From the NCBI GenBank assembly GCA_950097015.1, contig CATNEN010000039.1, positions 248,001 to 312,000 on the forward strand: a stretch of DNA of 64,000 nucleotides, read 5' to 3'. The stretch comes from Macrostomum hystrix (lineage: Eukaryota > Platyhelminthes > Macrostomidae). Made by a program: the position numbers and the translations under genes. The stretch's first letter is position 1. Every line of letters starts with the position of its first letter. Positions 1-13,735 of the stretch are shown in pieces. The notes beneath the pieces are model-generated. The model saw only the letters and a program-made list of their open reading frames with translations. It was not told the DNA's origin and ran no database searches.

Positions 1-1315
1 TACAATCACAGCTTTGAAAGTATGCGTTTCTAAGAGTTTAAACAAAAGTTGCGCCGTTTTTTATTAAAACAAGATTTTTTTTACAAAGCATGGGAGTTTT
101 TATCATAGTAAAGAAAAAATGGTGCTTCAAATCGCATTTTTATATAATATTCTTATCTAAAAATAAACTCCATCGTGACAGACTTACTTTTGTGGAATAT
201 GGTTTTGCTTATTTTTACAATTCTAAATTTTAAGAAGACGCTATTTTACTTATGCTAACTAATGGCTGTGGCTCTTTATTCAGGTGAGTTTTTATAAGTA
301 TTATTGTGAATTATTCACGTTTTATTCGTTAAAAAGCAAGTTATAAACACATTTAATTGAGGTATACATTTACCTCAGATCACTCGATGGTTCTCTTAAC
401 GAGTAATAATTCTTAACTCTCATCTAGACTTGCCGGCGATTTATGTATAGTTTACCCAGTGTTCAATAAAACCAGTTTAACTTTATTGTACTGGTGAGTT
501 TCATATTAGAAACTATTTGTTTCTGACAGAGACTATTAAATAAGTGACTATTAGGATGGATAAATCCTAATAATATACATATTTATACAAAAATAATTCA
601 TAAATATACATAAATGTAAAACATAAAAACATAAACATAAATACATTATACACATCGTTTGAATTGTAGCCGCTTTAATTCTGTTGGTTCTGAGTGCTTG
701 GAGGATTTTAGTCTTCTCATATTATTTTAATAAGTGTTACTCATTATTTTTTTTCTTAGCTATGAACAATAATTTGAAGTATCATGTTTTAACTAATTAG
801 CTATCACTGGCTACGCTATATAAAGTAATTGTTTTTACCAGGACATCCTGGTGCTGTTTTAGGATTCGTTTTCATTGCTTAATAAACCTACTTGCCAGTA
901 AAAATAAACAATAATCTACGTGAGGGTTCATATATCTAATGTATTTAACAACTTTCAACTGTTTTATTGTTTAAATAATTTAAGTTGCTCAGGAACTTTA
1001 ACGTGTAGGTAAGTAATTATACTGTTAATTAAAAATCCCACAGAAGAATTTTTTTATATAAGTACATACTTTATTTTTTAACTACAAAACTAACACTCAT
1101 GGACACACTTAAGCGTAATTTAGTGATATTAATTTTTTTTATTTCTACTTAAAATTGCTTTTCTTTATTACTTAGTGTGGGTAATAAACTGAGTTTTTAT
1201 GCTCGAAATCTTCTTCTACCTCATTTTTATAAACGTATTATTTATCTGTAAGTACAAATTAAGCATGTGACTTTGTAAAGCATGGGAATGCAGGTTGTCT
1301 CATTTATAAGGAAAC
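1..1315. other. AT-rich spacer upstream of CFAP65
   Basis: AT-rich sequence with no open frame of note, no RNA gene and no tandem array that I can see. It should contain the CFAP65 promoter and any untranslated first exon. I could not identify a TATA box, an X-box or a transcription start with confidence. Confidence 0.6.
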
Positions 1316-4300
1316 ATGCCGGCGCATCTCCTCCTGCTTCTCACAGTAACTGGGAGTCCAAGGGCGTCGGCTAACGCACTCAAGCCGCTCGGTGGCTCAA
1401 AAAACAAAGCAGGCTCGGTTGCAGCTGGAAAGTCTGCCAGCGTCCAAAATGTAATTTCAACACGCCGGGTTGTATTCGGCATCGAGGTGGAACAGGAAAT
1501 CGTGTTCCGTGGCTGGAAGGTTGGCAAGAGCTACACCAGAAAGGTGACTCTGAAAAATGTCATTTTCCAGGGTCAGAAGCTCCACTTTCAGGCGCCAGCG
1601 AGCGAGGTCTTCACTACATTGTACCCTAAGCTTATCACATTAAGCCCCGGTACCTCCTTCGTCATCCCAGTCACCTTCAAGCCGATTGAGCAGCAGGTGT
1701 ACGAAGATGCTCTAGTATTCCAAACAACGGTGAGCTAAAATTTAGATTTTTGCCAAGTAATTTTTAATGTTTTGCTTCATGTTTCTAAAGCGTATTCTAA
1801 AGTTGTCAATTCCGAGACGATAAATTAATTTTCAGGATGGTGGGACATTCGAAGTGCCGCTGCGTGGCCATTTGCCAGAGTTTCGTCTGTTACTACCAAA
1901 GTCTCTGCACCTGGGGGTCGGTGCCACGCACGACAGAATCAGCAGCTGCTTTGAGCTCGTCAATGACAGGTGATGAGAAAGCAACTGCTCTAACAATGAG
2001 TTTAAAAGCTGAAAAAGAGAGATAATGTATGATATTCCGCACATAGTAATGCGGTGAATACTCGATTTGACTTTTTCTTGCTGTTTTCTCAACCTAGTCA
2101 TTCGGCTTGGTTCATAAACTCTTCGAACAAGTAACTCGTATTGATTTTGTTCTGAGTTAATTTTTGTGCAGACCACTATATTAATTGTATTATTTTACGA
2201 GCTATTTAAAGACAAAAAAACTTTTCAGCGAGCTGGAGACGCCATTCCTCTGGAAGTCTGAGTCACCATTCGAAATTCAACCGAGCAAGGGCTCCATTGC
2301 ACCTTTTCAGAAGCAGCAAATGACGGTCACGTTTGTGCCTGATGTAAATGCTACTATATAATTTACAGGGACTCATCACAGCATGTTGACATTCTTTAAA
2401 TAGTTTTTTCTTAACGCATTCACAGGACGCCAAACGGTACATCCTGGACTCTATTCTTCTGTACGGAGACCAATACCAGCACTCAGAAAAGCTACGACTA
2501 GAAGGTGTCTCAAAATATCCACAGGTGATGTTCTACATAAGCGGCAGCCCGTCAGACGAGGTAACCACTGCAGACGGCCACCTCATTGTTGACTTTGGCA
2601 AGGTGGCTTTCGGCGACTCGCGGGACCGCATGATCGAGCTACGCAACCCAACCACTGTGAGCAGATTATTCTGTCAGTTGCAGAATAAGCCACACAATTA
2701 CATAACCTTCCTTAGTACTGCAAGCTGACCAGCAGGCAATGAACCAGTTTGTCCGCTAGTGTTTTTTATTTTCGTATAAAGAAGTCTTGTTGCTCTTGCT
2801 GTTCGAAACGGCAGAAAAGGCTAAAATTTGGACCGATTTTAGCAAAGCAGTATGAAACAGAATGCTTTTAAAAATTACCTAAACAACATGTCTGCAGGTG
2901 AGTGCCACAGTGGAGGTCAGCCGCATGGACAAAACGCACCCCATCGACTGGGTGTTCGAATGCCCGGTGAAAAAAAGACCAATTCCCGGGAAGACGGTCC
3001 TGAATGTCGCCGTAAGTGCATTTTTTGACGAACTTACGCAAAAAAAGTTGAATACTGTGGGGAACCAACATATTGTGGAGAACTTTTCTTTTAACAAACC
3101 TCAATGCCTGTTACTTTATTTAGCCAATAGATGTTAAGTATCGATTTTCAGCTAGTATACCTGTCTAGCAAATTGTCTCATTTCTTTCCTCTTATCACTA
3201 TTAATCAGCTGCGCTTCTCACCGAAGCTACCCTGGACTACCTCGGTGGAATACTTCCACGTACGTGTCTCGAACAAGTGCGGAAACCTGGTGATCAAGTG
3301 CATCGGCGAGAGCCTGGGCCCGCGGGTCACAGCCTCCCTAAGCCTCATCAACTTCTATCAGCTGATGCCAGGCCAAACTGCCACACAGCCACTGAGACTG
3401 GAAAACCACAGCGACCAGGATGTGTGCTTCATGTTCGACACGGACCCGGGAACGTCCGTGTTCCACTTTGACCGACCCAATGGAGTCGTTCCCCGCAAGT
3501 CGCAGGTTCAGGTCGTCGTAACCTTTCGGCCATTCCTGCCAATCCAGTACTACCGCCGGGTGGCTCTACTGGTGCCGGACCAGGAGCCCATCTTTATCGA
3601 CTTGTTGGGCACCTGCCATGATATTCACCTACGCCCTGTTATTCTACAGGCTCAACACCTGCGTCTCTTCAAGCTTAGAAACGAGCGCGGCCTAGGCTAC
3701 TACTCGCCAGAGGTGAGTTGACTTCAAACTTGAGGCCCCACTAGTTTATCAGGAAAAACTTCACGCTCTAATACAAATTTGGAAAGCAGAACCGATATGA
3801 TTTTTCTTCAAGACTGCATTGTGATCTGTCTTTCTAACAGCAACTGGATGAGTTCATTCGGGCCAAGAAAGTGGAGGTGGCGGACGATGACAGCCTACTT
3901 GTGCGGGAGGCGGAGCAGTGGGAAGGCCTCTGTGAGCCAGCTCAGCCCCTTCCACCTTGGAAGGAGTTTTTTTTTTCTGATGGACACGCGGACATAGTAT
4001 TCAACGTACCGCACGTGGCCCTGGAGACTACGCACCTGGACTTCGGCCGCGTCGAGGTTGGACATGGTGGTGAGGTGCGCACTGTGTGTCTGAAAAATAA
4101 CACGAAGGGAGCTGTGCTGTTTAATTGGCTGCTCGCAGCTGCCACGGGGCCCACACAGCCCTGCTTCATCGCACAGCCTGCGTTTGTTGAAGTCCCCGCG
4201 GGTGGCTCTGCCACCATTGCTGTTAGCTTCCAACCTGACGCGGCGGACAAAATATACACCTGCGAACTAGAGGGCTTCGCCTGCTTCAAATCGCAGCGCG

Positions 4301-7300
4301 ACTTCCAGATTGTCAACGAGAAGACTGTCTCGCCACCTTTCTGCCTGACTCTGAAGTGCAGCGGTGAGTGGAAAAGCAGAGGATTAAGATCTAGAGATTT
4401 AGAATTCATACCCCTTTTGCAATATAAGGTTAATTTCATTAAATTGGCTAGGGTTTTTCTGTTTTCTGTCTTGAAAGTGCATTAAACTTAAATGAAGAGC
4501 CCTTTGGAATATCACAACACACAGATGAAGTAGCAACATTCATATTTTGGTATGTATATATGCTGTGGCTTAAATTTTGTCGAAAAATTTATAACCAAGT
4601 TGGCTCTTCTAGCTGTGCCATATCCCGTTCTCAGGTTACACATTCCTGCAGAAGTCGGAGCCCTTTCAGCCCCGCTTCCTATTCGACCGCGAGCAGCTGG
4701 TATTCCCATCTGTGAATGTCGACGAGATGTTCTTTCGAAGCGTTTCCATGTTCAATAATGGAGATGCGCCTATCTACTTCCGTGTGACCGACTTAAATGC
4801 GTGAGTGCCCCGGCTGCTAACTGGTACAGAGAAAATAGTTCTGCAGTTGGTCAATATTAAAGTTTCACTGCGCAATTTATAAGGCTAGAGATGAACGTAA
4901 TAATGTTACATTCTTACAATAGCTGTGCTTGGCATATCATTTTCATCTCTGTTTTTACCACTATGACAGCCTCGGTGAAGTGCGAGATGCTCTCGGAGCG
5001 GATAAGTAAATCTGATTCTTACACTGCAAAGTGTCTTCCATAGCTTCCCTAAATATTTACCTATCCGACTTTCATTGCTTATTTACATTGAACAGGAAGT
5101 ACTAAGTCCTAGTCTATACAAGCGTATTAGATTTTTACCTTGAAAAAAACTGACATGCAATTGTAGTAGTGCAATCCCGGGAATCTAAGAGTGTGGCTAC
5201 GGCCATGCAGGTGATTTTTTTAAGTAGAAAGCTTTTGTTTTGAGTGTTTTCGTAAATTTCCTAAATCCTGTTAGCGTTTTTGTCGATTCATACTATGGAA
5301 AAAATCTAAAATTTTCATCATGAATTTTATAAGTTGCTGTCTATTGTACTTGCATTACTGATTTCGAAAAAGAGCAATGTGACTCAAGCCTCTGCATTAC
5401 TGCTCCTCTCCTCCAAACCTTCTAGTCCTTTTGCTATCAAACCCGCAAACGGAGTGGTGCGTGCCGGTGAGTACCAAGTGTTCAGCGTGAAGTGCGTGCC
5501 CTGCAAGATGGACCAGTTCGTGTCCACTCTCAACCTCATGCTTAACGAGAGGGCGGACATCGATGCTGTGAGTTGCAAGATATGAGAAGCTAGCTGATGC
5601 GCTATGATTTTATCAACCAACATCTCACAAGGCCGCTCCTGTCTCCTTTATTTAGAAAATACCGCTCCTTGGCTCAGCTGACAAGGCGACAATCTTCATG
5701 GAAAACAAAGGCGAACTGTACTTCCCGCCAATCAACGTAGGTAACAGCCTGTCACGCTGCTACCCCATCAAAAACACAAGCCGCGTGCCCCTAAGGTGAG
5801 TAGAGACTTATGAGCCATGCAACACGAAAAGCTCGGGGAATAAAAAATTTCATTTCATCGAAAAAAATCACCAGGTTTGAATGGCACGTGCACCACAATC
5901 AGAGCGAAGTCGTTTCCGTGAGTCCGTCATCCGGCCGACTGGAACCCAACGAGTCTCTCGTAAGAATTCAGTTGCTATTTCGGATTTACGAAATACTGGC
6001 AATTAGATGCAAGAGGTCACGGGACACACGCGCATACCATGGCGAAAATGACAGAAAGCGAATACCACAGTGGACTGGGACCACAGAGTCAGGGTTAAGC
6101 AGACCAGTAGTTCTTGTCCATGGCGCTTGCGACCTGTCGGCAGGTGCAATACAGAGCGTAACGCAGCAGGGCCTTATAGAACGCTTTATATAGTTCGCTA
6201 TATCTGGTTAGGTGGGAGCTATTCGCACTGGGTTCCAAACCATATAGAAGGACTGTTTTCACAGCCACTCGAAAATATGCATTTTCAGAAGTCACTCGCA
6301 GATTATATCGGTTTCTGAGCAACTTATGGGGTCTCTGAGCTGAGCAATGGGGTCTCTGAAAGCTGTTGATAGTCCGCAGGACTATTGCCTGGTTGTGGTT
6401 ATGCGAACGTAGCTGGTCAGCATAGGCAGAGTTTTTAAGTTTTTAACATACCGTTTTTATAACAGTGTTCTAATATCATACTATTGTCTAGCTATGCAGC
6501 AAAACTTACTTTATTGAACACAACGCTAACTACAGGCTCAGACATGGACGTTCTCACCAGCAGCCAAAGGCAAGGTGCTCCTAAAGCCAAGCCTCGTGGT
6601 GCAGGGTGTCTCTCGCACTGGGGCGTTAATGCAGAAAGCCAGTTTCCCTTTCCGCATAATTGGATGCGGCTCCGAGGGCAGCGTGTCGACGGTTGAGGCG
6701 TACATTGACTACGGAACCATGGTGGTAGGCAGCTCAGCGGTGCGACCCATCACTCTGGTGAACAACTCTGACTGCGCTGTGTACTACAAACTGGTGGTCA
6801 GTGTGGTCATCGACGGTCCGTATGACGCCAAGGACCTATCAGAGGACCCATCCAGTAAGCTTCGATCGCCCTGTTGCTTTAAGGCTCGTGGCTTGGATGA
6901 GAATTTGTTTCGTAGCACTGCCGAGCTGCTGCTGCTCTTGGCAAAAATATCAATAATACTCGTACTTCATTCATACGCGTGAAAAACATTCATTAGACAG
7001 ATATTTGATCGCAAAACTATTTTCGACTTTTGTAGAACTAGACTTTCAATTTATAAAGATGATCATACGAGCGTATGTATGGAGCTTTACAGAAAATTAT
7101 TTATAGACTAGTTTCGAATTTCTTTACTTGTATGCTCTGTGCAGTGCTTGTGAGGTACAATTTGCCTAGGGTGGCCTTGTGCCTCAGGGCCATTTCATGT
7201 ACTTTAAGGTACAGAAATCGTATTATAAGAAATAATCCAAGGTATACAAGACTGTTATAACCAGAGTCATACTGAGCTAGAATCAATAGCTCTGTCAATT

Positions 7301-10300
7301 ATCTATTAATTAGAATTGATATTTTAACAGTTTTAATACTTCTAAGTTCAAACCTGAATTTCTCTAATCTGCAGCGCTGGAGCTAAGCCAGATCGAGGGT
7401 TGGTTGCAGGCCCGATGCAAGCAGTTGATTCGCGCCACCGTGCGACCCATGCGGAGGGTGCAGTACCAACACCGCTTGGCTTACTTTCTCATGACCAACC
7501 CGGACAGTAAGTTAATTCTAAACCTTAAATAAATTAAATCCTTAGTGCTTATGAGTACTGAAAGCAGTATATATATATATGCCGAGGTTAGAATTACATC
7601 TACGTAACTGTTTAACTTAAATCACGGAGAGCATTACCTGACCATAATCTATTTGCTATTTCAGTTGATGGTGACTGCAATCCACTGTTCGCAGAGCCGC
7701 GGCACCTCTGTCACCTGCTGAGCACAGGTGTTTATCCCAGCCTGACCGCCACAGATGTGCAGGGCTGGGGCTCGGCCCGCCGGCTGAAGAAGAAGCTGCT
7801 GTGGGACTACTTCTCTGTGGACTCGTTGAATCTCAGCTTGCAGGCAGACCCTACTCCAGCTGAACTCATTTACACAGTGGCCACCCGCCAGAGCTTCTGC
7901 CGCACGCCGCGGGTCCTCACCCGAGCTGTGCTCGACTTCAACTTTGGCGCGGCCCCGTTTGGCTCAGATGATTCCTCTGTGCATCTGTTGCTAGAGAACC
8001 CGGGCCATGTGGCTGCCGAATTTCAGTTCCTCATGCCAGAGGAGCTACAGATGGACCTGGAGTTCTGGGCTGAGACAGGCGAGTACTCTGAAGACGAACT
8101 ACACCACTTAAGGGTGCAGGGCCAGCGGCTGTTCAGCGTTTCACCTGCCAAGGGCCAGCTGGAGCCGGGAGCACAGACCGTGATTCACGCGACATACTCG
8201 CATCGTTCAGCAGGAACAGACCGTCTGCCAGTACTGCTAAAAGTGAACAAAGGCCGTGAAATCCTCATCAACTTTGTTGGCGTCACCACTGAGCCGGGCC
8301 GACAGTACCTGCACTTCCATAGCAGGAAGCACACCTTCAACCCAGTGCCGATTGGCGAGCCCAACCCTTCACTGCAAGTGTACGACCTCTATAATGGTGG
8401 TGATACCCCGATCCGCTTCAAAGTGGACTGCTCAAGTGAGCCTCGTAAAAATATTTGGCTTTTATCGAACTAGGCAGAATAAAAAACTGCAGAGAATGGA
8501 GACAATTTTTTTACCTACATAAATGTCTAAATTTTGACAACTGTGGAAGCCTGCACTTTTAATGTATTATTAACTACGCTCGTATACAACTAATACTGCT
8601 ACTAATTAAAATATTTGTGAGAGAATACAATGCAGAAGACTAGAGCGCTCAGTCCATGATAAAGCCATTTAAACTGTAACTAACTGTGTGACTGAGTAAC
8701 TGTGTGACTGAGTAACTGTGTGACTGAGTAACTGTGTGACTGAGTAACTGTGTGACTGAGTAACTGTGTGACTGAGTAACTGTGTGACTGAGTAACTGTG
8801 TGACTGAGTAACTGTGTGACTGAGTAACTGTGTGACTGAGTAACTGTGTGACTGAGTAACACCTGTGGGACTGAGTATCTTACTGTGTAACTTTAACTGT
8901 GTACATACAAAAACCAATAAAATTTGGTTCATTCTTAGCTGCTTCACTTGCTTCATCCAAGCGAAATTCCTACGTAAGAATTAAAATCGAATTTAAAAAA
9001 TTCTGCCAATTTTGACAAAAATATTTTGAATCTGCATATACGTTTTCAAAAATATTGAAATTGATTCTAAAAAACAAAGAAATAAAAGGATAAGTTAATA
9101 CATTATTATGAGTTCATCTCCATTTCTGTGATTTTCTTCTCGTTTCAATAATAACCGGCCTCTGTGCTCAGCTGTGAGACTTAAGACAGTCGGAACAATT
9201 TTCGGATTCTACTCTCCTTTCGCAGGCCTGGTAGAATCGAGACTGGAGAACTTTGACTACCAGGTGCTTGAGTGCCTGACGCCGGACGGCGAGATCCCGG
9301 CAGGCAGATCTTTCGAGCTGATCTTCAAATTCTCACCGTTGGAGGCCCGCACGTACGTTTTTGATCTGCCGATCCAGATCGTGGATGGGGAAGCGGCGCT
9401 AATCAGCTTCTGCGGCCTTGGCTTTGACCGGCGAGCCCTGGGCGACAGCCAGCCTATTGAAGACTTGGCTGTCCGGCCCACCGTGGCCAGCAGGCAGGCT
9501 ATAAAATTGCAGGATCAGCTGGCTGTGCTGTCTGAAGAACGGCTGAGCTTCTCAAACGTGCCGGTATTTTCACGCAACCGACGCGTCGTGTTCCTGAACA
9601 ACTGCAGCCTGGACCGGCCCGCCCAATTCCAGTGGCACGTGACACACCGATCACACAGCCAGGTCGTCACCATCGTACCCGCTCGAGGAAGACTGGAGCC
9701 TGGCGAGTCCACACTCTGTCACCTCATCCTTGTACCGGACTCCGACCCAAAGTTCTATGACCTGGATCTGATTTGCGAGGTTCACGACCTCGTGCGCCTG
9801 CGCCAGTTCGAGGAGGATCTTGGTGACTGGCAGGAGGAGCTGCGCAAAGCCGAGGAAGAGTTTACTATCACGGACAAGGATGCTGAAGCGGAGCAGCATC
9901 AAAGGCTGGTGAGTCTGCAGAACTTCTTTCATAAAAATTTTTTTTGCCTAAATCTTGTGATTCTGCCAATTTTAGCATTTGATAGCTCAAAAGACCTCAC
10001 GAACTTAATCAGATCATTAGCAGCTGATTGCGAACAATAAATATTTCCCCCAACCTTATTTCTGCGGCAGGCAAAGCGCCATTCCGATGGAAAGCCCCAG
10101 AGCCAGTCCTCAGCCAACAGCAGCAAGTACCGCAAGGACCTGAGACAGCTGGCCGAGCTCCGGAAGCCACAGAGACCGCCGCCTTTTCTCTTGCACCTTG
10201 GCGTAACCGCACAGTCGCACAACATCCACGACTTCCAGGCCCAGTTCCCGGATCTCTGGGACTCCGTCTGTCTCGACCGAACGCTAGTGCAAACTCAGCG

Positions 10301-11189
10301 AATAGTTAACGACTCTACCGAAGCGGGGACCGCTGCAGCTTCGACTACAGTGCCGGCTGAGGACTTCGAGGGTCAGATTGTGGAGCTGGCTGTGAGCAAC
10401 GTGTTACACAGCCTACTGGGGGATCCGGACCTGCTGGCAGCCATCACAGCGGTGCACACCGAACCCGCTCCCTTCTACCGTCAGCTGCCCCAGGCCCGCC
10501 TATCTCCAGGGCTGTGTGCTTCCACATCCTCCACCGCTGGAGATGCCGCCGCTTCAGCTGCTGCTTCCCTGCGCAGCTCTTCCGCGATGGTGGCGGCAGC
10601 GGCCCCACCTGCCAGTGGCTCTGTCGGCGCTTCGGAGTCTGTTCGCTCCATTCGGGCTTCGTCCTCATCGGCAATCGCTGCCGATCACGTCGGCTGTGAG
10701 GCTGAAGAGCTAGAGAAGGAGAAAGTGCTCACGTGAGTCAGGCTATTGCTACCTGAATAATCACTATCCGTAAAAAATAAACACATACGGGGAAGGGCAT
10801 TCCTGAGCCGTAATGACAGCTCACGTTGTATGCTATTAAGTGATAGGCATATACGTAAAAGTAAAAGAGCATGCTGTTTTTACGGACATTATCTTTTGTG
10901 TTTCGAGAACGAAGGTCTTAAGTAAAATTTTCCCAAAACGCATACTTTATCTTCTACACAAGCCTATAAAATGATGTAATCTAACGCAGATCAATCCCCA
11001 TGAATCCGTAGAACGGCCCAGTTCAGTACACTGTGCGAATCGGTGCTGGAGAATATCCTGCTTAACATCGTGTCGGAGGCCAATCAGCGTGAATTTGACA
11101 TCACGGCCAGGCCCCGGCTAATCGCGCTTCCACCCAGGCGAAAGCAGCAGTCGCAGACGCAGCGGACCCCGCAGAGCAGCCAACGATGA
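1316..11189 (+). CDS. CFAP65: Cilia- and flagella-associated protein 65 (17 exons)
   Basis: Coding exons: 1316-1729, 1836-1969, 2229-2343, 2426-2656, 2898-3011, 3209-3712, 3841-4363, 4635-4800, 5426-5567, 5656-5795, 5875-5959, 6536-6854, 7375-7506, 7665-8435, 9226-9908, 10071-10732 and 11012-11189. All introns are GT-AG and the joined frame stays open for about 1770 aa, close to the roughly 1900 aa of vertebrate CFAP65 (CCDC108). The N-terminal block with GIEVEQEIVFRGW matches the family's opening, followed by serial MSP/ASH-type Ig-like beta domains. A charged coiled stretch lies near 9780-9900, and the C-terminal part is Ala/Ser-rich. The family belongs to the ciliary central apparatus and is needed for sperm flagella. 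The start at 1316 is the first in-frame ATG; a possible acceptor just inside it (near 1345) means an upstream first exon cannot be excluded. For exon 15 an acceptor at 9172 would also keep frame. No frame breaks are seen. Confidence 0.93.
6095..6322 (-). mobile_element. Probable LINE fragment in a CFAP65 intron
   Basis: The minus strand of the intron between exons 11 and 12 has a 75-codon open stretch containing VAVKTVLLYGLE. This resembles the region after the reverse-transcriptase core of many non-LTR retrotransposons (…VLLYG.E…). It is short and truncated at both ends, with no tail or target duplication seen. It is not part of the CFAP65 protein. Confidence 0.4.
8682..8862. repeat. 16-bp minisatellite in CFAP65 intron 14
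   Basis: About eleven near-perfect copies of a 16-bp unit (ACTGTGTGACTGAGTA) lie in the intron between exons 14 and 15. A degenerate tail continues to about 8900. The long minus-strand open frame across it is a by-product of the repeat. Confidence 0.95.
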
Positions 11190-12239
11190 ACTGTGCGTCA
11201 GTAGACATTCAGAAGCACTCGGACAACTATTTATTAACTGTGCTTATTTAATTGCGTTAGCCCATGTGCGTGACTTATGTGCTTTAGAGTTGTGACATGA
11301 AAAGCTTTGTTACCTGCAGTGTTCTTTCTCACTGCACCCAAAATCTCTTGATTTCTAACCATTGAAACAAGCAAAGTGGAAGGAGTACATTGTACTCGTA
11401 GCTAAACGGTCTCAAAGCCGAAAATGTTGCTGGAACAGTACAACACCAGACATAAGAGTACAATCTCTCGGCGTTCCACCAAGCCGGTTCCAGTGACAAG
11501 CAGTCTGCTAAGCAGCATGGAAATCAAGGCAAATAAGCTCAATTCTTTGTGTCAAGTTTTTACTGACTACAAATGTACTATATAAGTCATAGAAAATGTT
11601 AGCTAGTACTAGACTGAGAAGAACATAAAATATTATTATAAAAAATGTTTTTTTCTAACATCTAACATATTCTAACTGAGCCAGTTCAGGCTTTCCTTGA
11701 CAATATCGCCACTGTTTGCAGGCACAGATAGTAAAAATTATATGTGCGACTGAGTTTTTAAATACATTAGAGACGTGTGATGGTTGCTCGGAGAATCTTT
11801 CGCAAAATACACAAAAATACGCAAAATGCTTATCCCTATCGGCTGTTTTACCTGCTTAGCCGAGTTGCTCTTAACTAAAATTTCAGTTTTTCCACTCTTT
11901 GACGTCCTGCAACAGCAATAACCTGTGCGGATCAGGTTTTCAGGAAAAACATGGGTGTCGCAGAACAGACATCGCTTATTACATTTACTTGGCCAAGAAG
12001 ACGGGCGGGAATGGCAAAACAGGGCTGGGGTAAGGATTGGCAGACAAGCCCAGCCAATCAGGTGGCAATGCCCAACCTCCTCAGGAACACAGGCACTACA
12101 AAGCTGTAGGGCTGTTGGCTAGACGGGAAGTGCTTATAACATTCGTTGTTCATAGCACACAGACTACTCGTGGTTTATGGTAAGTAGTATGCAATGGGGG
12201 CCTTCTAGGACAAGGCCTAGAAGGCTCGCTGAGATGTTC
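11190..12239. other. Spacer downstream of CFAP65
   Basis: Contains the CFAP65 3' UTR. I see no canonical AATAAA close to the stop codon. The remainder is AT-rich with no recognisable gene. Confidence 0.55.
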
Positions 12240-12390
12240 CTATCCTCTCCCTCCCTCTCCTATCCTCTCCCTCCCTCTCTTATCCTCTCTCTCCCTCTAC
12301 TATCATATCCTTCCCTCTCCTATCCTCTCCCTCCCTCTCCTATCCTCTCCCTCCCTCACCTATCCTCTCCCTCCCTCCTTCCCTCCAGGT
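12235..12390. repeat. CT-rich microsatellite (TCCCTCTCCTATCCTC-type)
   Basis: A pyrimidine-only tract on the plus strand made of degenerate copies of a 16-bp unit containing CCTCTCCTATC. Such tracts can form triplex (H-DNA). No gene relation is visible. Confidence 0.9.
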
Positions 12391-12839
12391 ATAAATCATG
12401 GTTCGTGTAAAAATTTTTGGACGCTGGCAATGGCTTCGCGTATTTGCGAGCCAACAACGTTTGTCATCGAATGTACATATACATTTACAGTTGCGAGTAG
12501 ATATACTGGGTTGCTTGTTTATTTTTACCAACTGAAAGTCTAAACTGCAGAACTGAAAAATATATAGATTTTGTTGCCAGCGCGTCATTTCGCTTCCATC
12601 TGTCTGCATAGACAAAGCAAGCATGCACAGAACAAGAGGGAAGCAGATGAAACTGGACATCACGCCTCCCTATTTTGAGTAAATGAATTTCTAAAATCAT
12701 ACTTAGTCATACAAAGACAATAATAAATAATTACAATAATAAACGATATTTTGTTAATCAATCAATTTATCAATTTCAACAGAATGCGGCTCTACAATAT
12801 ACAAAGTGCAGCAGCTACAGCCTGTGTTGTAATTCTTTC

Positions 12840-13240
12840 GTATTGTCGGCAGTTCGCCAACGCGGTAGTGGGGGTTCGGGTACGGACCGCCCAAAGCTTG
12901 CCGGGGGTAGAGGGGGGGAAGCAGCGACCCTCGAGGCGTCCAGACACTCCGAGGAGAGACGGGATGGACTTGGAGCGTACCGACACTCGCTAAGCCCTGA
13001 CTGAAGGTTTTGACTGCGAACGGGTAGCCACTCGACAGCCCAAGAGAGAGGTAGATGATGGTCTGGAAGCGTACCGACACTTCGCAGACTCGAGGAAGAC
13101 TCTGGAGGAGAAGGATGATGGTGAGTTTTTGGCAGCAGCCGAGGTTGGGCAGAGGAACAAGATTCGATAATAAAGAAATAAATAACGCGTGAATGCTTTT
13201 CTTACCGGGAGGGGTTGAACGTGGAACTCATGCAATAAAT
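12840..13240. other. Unassigned GC-richer block with two related segments
   Basis: Two segments near 12970 and 13060 share the string AGCGTACCGACACT. The block ends in AATAAA-like motifs near 13170-13240. It could be a piece of a retroelement terminal region, but I find no diagnostic coding motif. Confidence 0.3.
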
Positions 13241-13317
13241 TGTGCTTCAGGCTGCGTCGTTTATTATGGATTCTACTTTCTAATGTTGTATTAGCTTCGC
13301 CAACGTTCTCGCCCTAG

Positions 13318-13735
13318 TACTCTGGAGGCGCGGGGGCTGGCCACGGGCAGCGCGCGCAAATAAATAACCGCGTGGGGTGGGGCGAGGGCATAGGGCTGGA
13401 CGGGGTAGGGCTAAGCCACGCAGGGCTGGGGTGGTAGCAAACAGGGCTGGGCTGGGGTCGGCTGCAAGCCGAGAGAGAGAGAGAGAAGGAGACCGGCTAG
13501 CCAATCAGAAGCCTCCTTGGCGAGAGGCCTGATTGGACTAGCGAGGACGGCACTGGGGACAGCCAATGGGCGAATGACAAACGACAAACACGCCAACGGA
13601 GGGTGGCCTAAGCCGGGGCCGGGCAGAACCGGATTGAGCAGGCGGCCGGGGTGGAAGGGCTGAAGACGCAGGGGTCGGGGCAAGGTCGTTATGAGACGCA
13701 GCTCACAACACCTGCAACCAACAGCCAAGGTTATA
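13318..13735. promoter_or_regulatory. GC-rich block with inverted CCAAT motifs
   Basis: Strongly GC-rich, with repeated GGGCTGG-type motifs. Three CCAAT/ATTGG boxes lie at about 13499, 13530 and 13562. The first two sit in an imperfect inverted repeat (13494-13542). Its position 0.5-0.9 kb upstream of the membrane-protein gene fits a promoter or enhancer, but a transposon-derived fragment fits as well. No transcription start can be assigned. Confidence 0.3.

Noticed and set aside
8669-8956. 95-codon minus-strand frame rich in HSYSVTQ repeats
   Set aside because: Entirely inside the 16-bp minisatellite of a CFAP65 intron.
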